Source: Oidiodendron maius Zn (taxonomy: Eukaryota > Ascomycota > Leotiomycetes > Myxotrichaceae). Taken from it: a stretch of 64,000 nucleotides of DNA. The stretch spans positions 1,860,001 through 1,924,000 of the forward strand of contig KN832876.1 in the NCBI GenBank assembly GCA_000827325.1, read 5' to 3'. Below are positions 39,079 through 48,575 of the stretch, piece after piece (within the stretch, counting starts at the first letter, position 1; each line of letters opens with the position of its first letter). The notes beneath the pieces were generated by a model. It ran no database searches, was not told the origin of the DNA, and saw nothing but the letters and a program-made list of their open reading frames with translations. The translations under genes and the position numbers were made by a program.

Positions 39079-40148
39079 ATGGCTGCAGCTAATAACTTCT
39101 TCAGTATTGTCGCAGGGGTTGGTGCTGGTACAGGTCAGTATTGACATAGTCCTTCAACTCCTAATGTAATACTCACGTGTCGCAGGTCGCTCCGTATGTA
39201 TCCCCCAGTAGCGCGGCATTATATTGAGCTATAGGTTCATCCGCAACGCGTACCAGAGGATTTCTCAATTCTTTTTACTGCTCTTACATAGCTGGTCATG
39301 CCTATCGAATGGAGCTAATCTGAGAGCTTGCTCAGGTGGCGATTAAATTCGCAAAAACCTACCCCGTTGTCTTACTGGCACGCAATCCTACCAATTATGA
39401 ATCAATCGTCCAGGAGATCAAGTCCTCTGGAGGACATGCCATCGGCATTTCCACAGATGTTGCATCAGAATCATCCGTGAAGAACGCTTTCGCCGAAATT
39501 CAGAAGGAGTTCGGAGGCAAGAAACTGGCCGCGGCAGTATACAATGTCGGCGGCGGGTTTGTCAGAAAGCCATTTTTGGAACTGTCCTTGGCAGAATATC
39601 AAGCCGGATATGAAGCCAATGGGTGAGCATCGCTTTCCTCGACCTCCTTGTAGACTGCATGAAGGTTTCAAATTTAACTAACACCCCCATTTTATAGAAA
39701 AGGGTTTTTCTTATTCGCCCAAGCCACGTTACCCCTCCTTCTTGATGCCGTATCTAGCTCTCCACACCCTCCCTCGCTGATTATAACCGGTGCAACTGCC
39801 TCTCTTCGTGGATCCGCAACTATGTCTTCATTTGCGAGTGGAAAGTTTGCCCTCCGGGCAACCGGCCAGAGCTTGGCAAGAGAATTTGGTCCCAAGGGAA
39901 TTCATGTTGCACATGTCATTATTGATGGAGTAATTGATATCCCGAGGACAAAATCCTATAATGTGAATGGAGGAGTTGAAGATGGAAAGATTAACAGCGA
40001 TGCCGTGAGTTTCTTGACCAGTATAAGTTCTAAATACTTTAACTAACTTGCCGTACAGATCGCAGATACGTATTGGCATTTGCACACGCAGCCACGATCT
40101 CACTTCACACAAGAGTTGGATTGCCGGCCTTATGTGGAGAAGTTCTAA
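39079..40148 (+). CDS. Short-chain dehydrogenase-like protein with Phe in place of the catalytic Tyr
   Basis: Five exons (39079-39133, 39186-39193, 39336-39622, 39698-40004, 40059-40148) give 248 residues; exon 2 is only 8 nt. The start MAAANNFFSIVAGVGAGTGRS holds a GxGxGTG-type dinucleotide-binding loop completed by the micro-exon. Later come VVLLARNP, YNVGGGF, SLIITGATASLRGS and SSFASGKFALRATGQSLARE, where the usual YxxxK is Phe162-xxx-Lys166. The block FGPKGIHVAHVIIDGVID is diagnostic of a widespread SDR subgroup whose members often have FASxKF here, so this is a family trait rather than decay. Substrate unknown; it may lack normal dehydrogenase activity. Confidence 0.88.
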
Positions 40149-40817
40149 AGGTATCCGTACGACATCATCTACACTTGACAAAGCAAATAAAACGGCAAGA
40201 TTTTTTTTTTATAGCTAGTTTATTGTAGTGAGACGGCCTAAGACTACGTACTGAGGTGTGTTTATGTGAAAACCAAATGTTTAAAACTTGAGTTCAGCAA
40301 GGAGATGAACTATTAAAACTCGTAGGGCAAAGTTTTTGGAATTATACATATCTCTCACCATCAAACTCTCACCATCAAGGATCAAGATCTAAAGGATAGT
40401 CTGCAGGCGAGAAGCCATATCTTCTTAAGAAGTTGGCCAAGGATTTCTCTCCGCCTGTCGTATACCTCGAAACCCATAATCTCCTGACGGAGGGTGACGC
40501 GGAGATAATCAAGCGGTGCTGGTGACACATCATATACATGTGTATTTAACATCCTATATCGGGTCAGTAGAGGGCGGCCCTCTCAAAGCAATGTTTTAGC
40601 AAACACAACCAGTCGTAAATACGACTTTGCTTCAGGAGGACCTCCCATGGAGCATTTCACAGTGAACCAGACGTGCAAGCACGGAGGATGTGAAATGGCC
40701 ATACGTTTTGTCATTTCCGCGAACAACCCAGCAAAGCCAGCTAGCTTGTCCAGTAGGTACTATAAACACTCATGTATGCCTAAACGCGCCAACCAATCCA
40801 GCCCATGTAATGATCAC
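40149..40817. other. Convergent 3' region (SDR / RPL26)
   Basis: AT-rich, with a T run near 40202. Short frames only; nothing supported. Confidence 0.5.
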
Positions 40818-41341
40818 TTATTCCTTCTTCGCTGCGTTCTCTCGACCGGTCTTGATGCGCTCCAGAATGTTCTCACGATCCTTATCCAGCTTCAGCTTCG
40901 TGATGACGACCTTGGATGGATGTACGCCGATCGGCACCGACTGGCCGTTTGACTTCTCTTTGGCTACTCGCTCGATGTGAATGACATATTTGAGACGGTA
41001 CACAGAGGTGACCTTTCCCTCTCGTCCCTTGTTGGAGCCTCGGACAACAGTAACTTCATCATCCTTCCGGATAGGAATAGAGCGGACCTGAAAGTCGGCG
41101 TTAGTTCGATATTGAAAGAGGTCGGAGGGCAAGACAGACATTGTATTTCTCGCGCAACTCCTTGCTCAATGGAGCGCTCATGATAGTGCGCCTCACGCTG
41201 GAGGGAGCACTGAAGTGAGCTTTGCGAGACTTTCTCCTCGAGGAGTGCAGGGCTAGAACGGACGTTAGATTTTGTCGCGGTGCCAGATTTTGACTAATAT
41301 CTGCTGAAGGAGATCAACGTACATTGGTTAACCTTGGTCAT
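40818..41341 (-). CDS. RPL26: 60S ribosomal protein L26 (uL24)
   Basis: Component of the large ribosomal subunit near the exit tunnel. Three exons (41341-41323, 41252-41140, 41087-40818) with introns of 70 and 52 nt give 133 residues. Begins [20 protein letters not shown], continues [30 protein letters not shown] and the KOW motif [20 protein letters not shown], and ends with a Lys/Glu-rich tail. The early intron after six codons plus one base is usual for fungal ribosomal protein genes. Confidence 0.97.
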
Positions 41342-42323
41342 CTTGGCGGTTGATGTTGGCGAAAGTGGATGAGGATATCGTCGTTGTCCTTTCTTCTTTG
41401 CGCGAGATAGAAATCTCGAGGTGATTTTCCGAAATATGTTGTGTGTGGATGACTAAGCGAAAAATAGAGCTCCTGGTGCTCGGCAAATCAACCAGACTCA
41501 GAAATGCGCCACGTGACCCAGGGGCTTGTTCGCATGGCATTGCCGAGCCGAGTATTCCGACGAATATCGTGCGGCCGAAGATTGGATAGTTACTACATCG
41601 GGCACAAACTCGGCTCATCTAATCACCACATCGACTAATCATTACCCACCGCTGACAGTCCAAATCTGGAGCTATGTGTGGAGGTACGTGTGGGGTTCTA
41701 GGTGGTCTTGCGTTTTTTTTCGCTGACGTAGGAGGTGATATTGCCTCCCCGGCCTTCATTGCCGGAGAGCCTTATGAGCCGCAACAACCGGCATGAGGAC
41801 ATGGGGCGTGAGAATTTAACGTGCCTTGTGCAATGCGTGCAATGGATTGACATTACGAAAGAGTGGTAAGATCGTATTTTGCCATTTCGGCCCTATTCAA
41901 AGCTCACGAGAATGGAAAATGTGTCATCTTACCCGAGGTTGTCCTGTCATTCCATTATTTGCTCTGCTTCAGTCTCTCACCCTCTCGGATGGCCGCGGGC
42001 TCCAGATCTGCGCTGGATAGCCTGGAATTAGATAATCCAAGTGCAGTCCGGGAACTAGTTTACCATATACTACCTAAGCAGGCGAAAAATGTGGAAACCT
42101 CGCAAGTGCATCCAATTGCCCCGGACCGGATGTCGTGGATTTAGTTCTTCGTGTCTTCTGACCATCCTCATGAGCAAGGCTATAACAAATCCGCAAAATG
42201 GCATTGTGCAGGCGGGGTTAAGCCGCCGGGGTCCTCATCTACAAGGTGAGGTAGCATTTATATAGCCCATATTTTCCCTCCTACCCCCAACGAAAGCAGA
42301 CATTTCCCAACTCTACTTCTGTC
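41342..42323. promoter_or_regulatory. Divergent promoter region (RPL26 / hexose transporter)
   Basis: About 1 kb with no recognisable coding sequence. Two CreA-type sites lie close to the transporter start. Confidence 0.55.
42212..42231 (+). promoter_or_regulatory. Tandem CreA-type (SYGGRG) sites
   Basis: GCGGGG (42212-42217) and CCGGGG (42226-42231) lie about 95-110 bp before the transporter ATG. Both match the CreA consensus, and paired sites are the form usually needed for glucose repression. The motif is short, so function is inferred. Confidence 0.45.
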
Positions 42324-44329
42324 ATGAATAAACTCTCCAAGTCGTTTAATATTTTCCGCCCGAGACATGGCAAGGCCAGCACTTCCTCCAATGGGAGTGT
42401 GTCGCAGCCAAGCCAAGCCGGCGCATATGATGATTCCCCGGTGCCGCGTTTGACAATCCACTCCTTTATCATGGGGGTTTTTGTATCCATGGGAGGCTTT
42501 ATATTTGGCTACGATACGGGTCAAATTTCGGGCTTTTTGTTTGTGCACCTTTGTTGTGTTTTGTTGTACTTAAGCTAATGGTTGTTAAAGAGGCATGCCC
42601 GAATTTCTGAGTCGCTTTGGACAAAAACACTCAGATGGAACATTCTACTTTAGCAATGTTCGCTCAGGCCTCATCGTCGCTCTACTCTCTATCGGAACAC
42701 TCATGGGAGCTTTAATTGCAGGGCCCGTTGCCGATCGCATTGGAAGAAAGTGGTCAATCTGTGGATGGTGCATAATGTTGCATATAGGACTTATAGTCCA
42801 GATATCTGCTACGCAGGGCAAGTGGTATCAAAGTAATATTTTTATTTTCTCGATCATATGTTCAAGCTAAATGATTCCCAGTTGTTGTCGGAAGATGGAT
42901 TGCAGGTTTAGGTGTCGGTGCCTTATCTCTCCTCGTCCCAATGTACCAAGGCGAAAGCGCACCTCGGCAAATTAGGGGGGCTTTAATCAGGTGACTATAA
43001 GCCCCTTTTACCTCCCTAGGGATTTCGGAGTTCTAATACATTCACAGTACTTACCAGCTTTTTATAACTCTTGGAATATTTGTTGCGAACTGTATCAATT
43101 TTGGCACCGAAAAGCGAACAAACACAGCGTCTTGGCGTATTCCCATGGGCATCTCGTTCTTGTGGGTTCTCATTCTTGGAGTTGGGATCATCTTCTTCCC
43201 GGAAAGCCCTCGCTACGATTTTCGGCATGGCCGAGTTGAGAATGCATCTAAGACCATGGCTAGGCTTTATGGTGTCCCGGAAAACCACAGAGTTGTGGTT
43301 GAAGAGCTTACGGAAATTCGAGTGAAACATGAAGAAGAGCTGCTCCACCAGAATCAGAAGTGGTGGGAGATATTTACAGCGCCACGTATGGCCTATCGCA
43401 TCACACTTGGAGTTGTCCTGCAGGCTCTGCAACAATTAACTGGCGCAAATTACTTCTTCTATTATGGCACGATCATCTTCAAGGCTACCGGCATCAATAA
43501 CAGTTACGTTACGCAGATGATCTTAGGTGGAGTTAACTTTGGGACCACTTTTCTCGGACTCTATGTAGTGGAACATTTTGGTCGTCGACGGTCATTGATC
43601 TTCGGAGCTGGCTGGATGTTTGTTTGGTGAGAAATCTTGGTACCTCTTTCAAGACATATCAGTGCTCATAGATACGACAGTTTTATGATATTTGCGTCTG
43701 TAGGCCACTTCTCCCTCGATCGAAACAATCCTCAGTCAACACCACATTCTGGCACAGCTATGATAGTTTTCGCATGTTTGTTTATCTTGGGCTTTGCATC
43801 AACTTGGGGCCCAATCATCTGGACTATCTGTGCGGAATTATATCCATCCCGGTATCGCTCCAAGGCCATGGCAATGTCAACTGCTTCGAACTGGCTATGG
43901 AACTTCCTTCTCGGTTTCTTTACCCCTTTCATCGTTGGTGATATCGATTTCCGCTACGGCTATATATTTGCGGGTTGTCTCTTCCTGGCAGCGGCCACTG
44001 TTTACTTTTTTGTCATCGAGGGACAAGGTAGAACTTGTATGCCATCCTCTTTCCAACCTCGTAATGCTTTTAGTCTCTTGAAAGCTATGTGTAAAGGTCG
44101 AATACTAATGCTAATGTTGCTTCTAGTGGAAGAAATTGACACGATGTATCTCCTTCACGTAAATCCTAGGGAGAGCACGAAATGGGTCGCCCCTCCTCCA
44201 GACCAGCTGGTTACGACAGAACAGCTAGTTCGCGGAGCATCCCGCCGCAGTGGTGCCGATGTTGAACAGAATATACCAGAGTTTAAGCCAGAGGTACCAC
44301 CAAGCCCTAGGGCAGATCACTCAGAGTAG
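42324..44329 (+). CDS. MFS hexose transporter (high-affinity glucose transporter type)
   Basis: Proton-coupled or facilitative sugar uptake at the plasma membrane. Six exons (42324-42538, 42591-42832, 42882-42990, 43048-43626, 43681-44036, 44127-44329) give 567 residues with 12 expected membrane segments. Sugar-porter motifs: [90 protein letters not shown] placed the last donor at ACTT|GTATGC because it restores the family sequence EGQGRTLEEIDTMY. Long N- and C-terminal cytosolic tails. Resembles fungal RGT2/HGT-like glucose transporters; exact sugar not shown by the sequence. Confidence 0.93.
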
Positions 44330-46313
44330 ACGTGAGCTGTTACTACAAGGAAGACGTTATGTCAATTGAGAAAGAATGCAGGGCAAAGTTGCGCCACTTG
44401 TCATGACATCGGCAAAATCCGGGAGACTTATTGTCCTAGCCCGTGGTCTAATATGCATGAAATCTGAAAGAGTCTTGTTGTTAAGGTCGGATGGGATGGC
44501 CTTTCGTGTTTTAGCCTCGGCATCTCAATCTAATCAAGTTTCCTGTGAACCATACTCTGTTGGATGACGCTGCTGTTTCAATTGACTGAGTGGGTTTCTC
44601 AAAGCGTGAACTTTTGAATGGCTATCAAGTATTCTGGTTTGCAGTAATGGCTTCCCGTCCGTTACTGGGGCGGTGTGCGTTGGATTTGGAATTCGATCAT
44701 ACTGGAATCATACCATTTCCTAAACGCGAAGTGTCCAATGGTCCCATAGGGCTATCCGCCCAGATTGATTATGCCTCGGTTCAGTTCGTCCACTTCTCTT
44801 GGGCCGACACTGCTCCAATCAGACACTTTGTACCACAGAGCAATCAGCGAAGTTCGAATAGAATACCGGAATAGACTCTGACACCTATCTTATGCACGTA
44901 ATATTTAGATACCCAAGATGGGCAGGCGGGTAATAAAATATAGTGCTTTTATTTTCAGTCTTGTTAAGATTACCATGAACCGCTATATTCCTGCAGGACC
45001 GTACGCATCGGTTAAACAGATCACTGCGCAAACGGCATGGGACCCGCGTGGCAGCCCGAGAATTGGGAGGTGCAGTGAGACATAAGATGTAGATATTGCC
45101 CTACAGAGGACCCCCCCCGGTTTACGGATTGTACCTAGGTAGGTATAGCCTATTCAAAGGAGGATCTGGAAGGGCGGGCAACCCCGCAATCCGCCTTTGG
45201 GACTTACGAAAACGCGGCACATAGAATTATGACCGGCGATTCCCCCATTTTTGATCTCCTCTTCTGGCACTGAATACTGCGGCCTGCTCCGGTCTTGTAT
45301 TAATGGGGTCTCATGAGCTACAAGTTTCCGCGCAAAAAGCTCGCCTGTTGTTGGCAGGTACTTCTTTGCCCTGACAGGGCCGGGTCCAAGAAAAAAGTAA
45401 TTAAAGGCTTGTTCGGTGCCTGCCTCGACCTCGGCCGTCGAGGAGATGAATTTCTCCGAAAATTATTATGAAGCTCTAGATAAGCTGCATACATATCCTG
45501 GGGCCGCAAAGTTTTCCCATTATACCTCGGCATCCAGCACCGGAATCTCCACGATTGGTCGCTTTGCCTGTCCACGGGAGGCGGACCCAACACCCCCCGC
45601 ATTCGTTAGCTGCAATGGCTGATATTTTTTGAGACGCCAGGAAGGCCATAAAAAGATTTGGATTCATTTGATGGAGCAGCGATTGGTCGAGTCTTATGTG
45701 TACAGACGACAGTGGGTACACGGCCTGGGCGGATCCGGCGGAGATGTTTACGCTTTCCAACCTCTGTACCCTGGACAGAGAACGAACCATCACCATCTTG
45801 TATTTTGGCCATTCTCTCTTGTTGTCAAAAAGTATTCATGATTTAGAATGACGTTTGAATTGCCTCCCGACATGTCCAAAGAGTATATCGTACACCCTGG
45901 ATTGCTACGAGTAAGATGGAAGCCAGGAGCAGCTCCAGAGAACTACCCCAGAAACCTTGTATGGGGCTGTTCTGGGGACATCATCCTTGTTCGGTAACCC
46001 CTTGTTCAATCCCTGCTCCATCCCCCCGAATGTTCCCTTCCGCCTTTCCTACGCAGCCTATGAACTGGGTATCCCCACTTCCGTGAAAGCTCGAAGGACT
46101 GGACCTCCAGTGTGTCCATGCAACCCGAAGATCCGCAGTTGAATATAAGTAATGGCTGCCCACACTGGGTTTGCCTTTGAGAAGATCCGTTGCGTTGCTG
46201 TGAGTCTCGGAAATCTGCAGTAGTTTCAATAAATCCTTTTACCTCTTTAACTTTCTCCATTCCTAGTCTTTATATATATACAATATTTTGGGTAAACGAC
46301 ACCTAGTCTCAAA
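44330..46313. other. 2 kb intergenic gap before the aquaporin gene
   Basis: Short frames on both strands (up to about 106 codons) without recognisable domains. Holds a 13 bp perfect palindrome, GCCCTGACAGGGC, at 45368-45380 and C/G runs near 45110. Probably 3' flank plus a long promoter; a decayed gene cannot be excluded. Confidence 0.4.
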
Positions 46314-47632
46314 ATGGCGACTTCTCACGTTGAGAAGACTTCGGATCACGCCGGCAATGATGTCCGCCGCTTGCACACTCATGATATGGAGGTCGGTTTC
46401 ACGGATGCCGTACAGAAGCATGTGCAGAGGCACGTTGTTCCTCCAAAGCCCGTTTCGCAGCGGAAGCTTGATTTTGAACATGCAAGACCACGCTGGCTGA
46501 GAGAAATGGCCGCCGAAGCTATTGGGGTCTTCTTCTATGTGTGAGTTAGCCATATTTACCATTGTGCAAGGCATAACGGATTGGAGCTAACAACCCCTCA
46601 AGCTACCCAGGTATTGCTTCAACAGCCTCCTTCTTCTTGAACAATACGGAGCCTGCGTTCGGATCTTTGTTTCAAATTGGTTGCGCCTATGCTCTCGGAA
46701 TTGCGTTCGCAATTATAGTCTGCGGTCCTACTTCTGGCGGTCACTTCCACCCGGCTGTAACTATATGTTTGGCTGTGTGGCAAGGCGTATGTGGTTTCCC
46801 CGCGCCAACTGTGCAGTTGAAGAAGTGCTGATTGCAAAATGTAGTTTCCGTGGGCAAAAGTTCCAAGGTACATATTCGCTCAAATATTTGGGTCCTTCCT
46901 TGCCGGTTTGATGCTTGTTGGAGTATATCATCCGCAATTGTCGGCACTCGAGGCAAAGTTTGTGGCAGCCGGCCTTCCTCCCAACTCATTAGGTGGCCCA
47001 GGATCGATTTTGTGCTCCTTTCCATCACCCACTCAGACCAACTATGGATACCTATTTTTTATTGAATTCTTTGTGTGCACATTCATTGTGAGTCCTGTCA
47101 GAGTTACTATAACACAGAAAGGACTAACAGCGGCTAGGGTATTATTATCTGGGCTGTTCTTGACCCGGCGAATCCGTTTATTGCACCTTCAACTGCCCCA
47201 TTTGTCGTTGGTTTTGCATACGCCGACATGATATGGGGATTCGCTGGTGTAACGATTGCAACCAACACGGCTCGTGATCTTGGGACTCGAATCGTGGCAG
47301 CAATATTCTATGGTGGAGGTGAGCATTGCCAAACTATTAAAATTCCTTGCTCAATCATATTAACTTTGTTGACAGATGCCTTCAATCGCTATTCTGCCAT
47401 AGCAATTTTAACTAATATTCCAGCGACACTCTTCGCTACAGCGGTTTATGAACTTCTTTTGAAAGATAGCTTTGCGATCATTGCAAAGGGACACAACATA
47501 CATGAGGACGGGGAAGAGGGACTTGCACGCCATCTTACCAAAGTTGGCACGCTGGATCAGGGTAACAGCAATGCTACTGGCCGAAGCACAGATGATTCTT
47601 ATCAGAATGGCAAGCATGTCTCGCCCGTTTAA
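46314..47632 (+). CDS. Aquaporin-like MIP channel with altered NPA boxes
   Basis: Five exons (46314-46540, 46603-46786, 46845-47087, 47138-47318, 47376-47632) with introns of 50-62 nt give 363 residues. About 75 polar N-terminal residues precede six membrane segments. Half-helix boxes: GPTSGGHFHPAVTICLAVWQG, where NPA is HPA at about residues 125-127, and GVTIATNTARDLGTRIVAA, where NPA is NTA at about 261-263. The order of segments and the Arg of the selectivity filter (ARDLG) are kept. Relatives in filamentous fungi often carry SPA/NAA variants, so this belongs with the divergent fungal MIP branch rather than yeast Aqy or Fps1. Transported solute unknown (water, glycerol or other small solute). 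Confidence 0.9.
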
Positions 47633-48303
47633 CTATGAAGCTGGCGGAGTCTGAGGTACAAATAGGATTCTCAGGAGAAAGGCGCCAAAGACGTGAATAG
47701 CTATTTTGAATTTTCTCTTTGTAGAATCTCTGTATCACGAACACTAGTAATACTGAGGGAACAACAACGGACTCTGTTCGTTTCGAATGCGGACAAACTT
47801 ACTTGCCCTGTCAGTTGCCTTGTACTTACAAAGGCACCGAAGTTTGCCTTAAAAATCTTTAAATAACGCCCAGGGAACACCACTTGATACCTCTAGACTA
47901 TGAATAGAACCTTCCAAGTAGACAATTCAAGCTTAAGATTTATTATTTGTGTTAGAGAATTCACAATTCGACACAGATATCATGACAAATGGGTCACGTG
48001 CATACGGCAAAACGCGCCACCTGTACGTGCTGGTCGTACGTGATTGGGCAATATTGAATGATTACGAAGTTGATCAGTGAGGATACAGGGTTCCCGCACT
48101 ACTATCAACCATCCTTAATACAGCATTGATTGGTATGCATTTACATTATACTCTATGTCCATAGTCATCTTCCTCCTTTAGAATTTTTCCTCCTTGATTA
48201 ATACAGGTTTACTGTTGACCGTTGCGATCCAGTTCAACCCCTGACATAAACTACTTAACTATGGAGCGTCTGTATTGCCTCATTATATATTCAATTGAGG
48301 GGT

Positions 48304-48333
48304 CCGAATATCGCTAATGCCACTGATATTCGG
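48304..48333. repeat. Inverted repeat, 9 bp arms
   Basis: CCGAATATC (48304-48312) and its exact reverse complement GATATTCGG (48325-48333) are separated by 12 bp, about 245 bp upstream of the PRMT5 start. Confidence 0.75.
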
Positions 48334-48357
48334 CTCATTTAGTGTATTGATCAGGAT

Positions 48358-48389
48358 CTAATATCATGGGACTGATCCCATAATATTAG
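48358..48389. repeat. Near-perfect inverted repeat, 14 bp arms
   Basis: The arms start CTAATATCATGGGA and end TCCCATAATATTAG, with one mismatch and a 4 nt loop, about 190 bp upstream of the PRMT5 start. Confidence 0.75.
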
Positions 48390-48575
48390 CACCTACTGAG
48401 CTGAATAACTTATCGATTGAATGTCCATTAGTCAGCATTCCACCAACACCACCCCAAAATTATATGCTAGGGCCACATTGAGGCTCGGAGTAGCAACGAC
48501 GATAGCGATATTGTTTTCTGCTCAGCTTGACGACCTGAGCCTTTTATCTTTAGTTGTCGGTACCCAGGTTCGACC

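Larger units (their letters stand above)
47633..48575. other. Aquaporin 3' flank and PRMT5 promoter
   Basis: AT-rich. Two inverted repeats lie at 48304-48333 and 48358-48389. No gene seen. Confidence 0.5.

Noticed and set aside
44028-44036. Earlier donor (CAAG|GTAGAA) for the last intron of the hexose transporter
   Set aside because: It drops three residues of the conserved GRTLEEID block; the donor nine bases later restores the family sequence.
45368-45380. 13 bp palindrome GCCCTGACAGGGC
   Set aside because: A palindrome of this size is expected by chance in a window this long and it has no clear context.
45318-46260. Several overlapping frames of 60-106 codons between the sugar transporter and the aquaporin
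   Set aside because: On both strands, mutually overlapping, with no domain, no spliced continuation and no recognisable relative.
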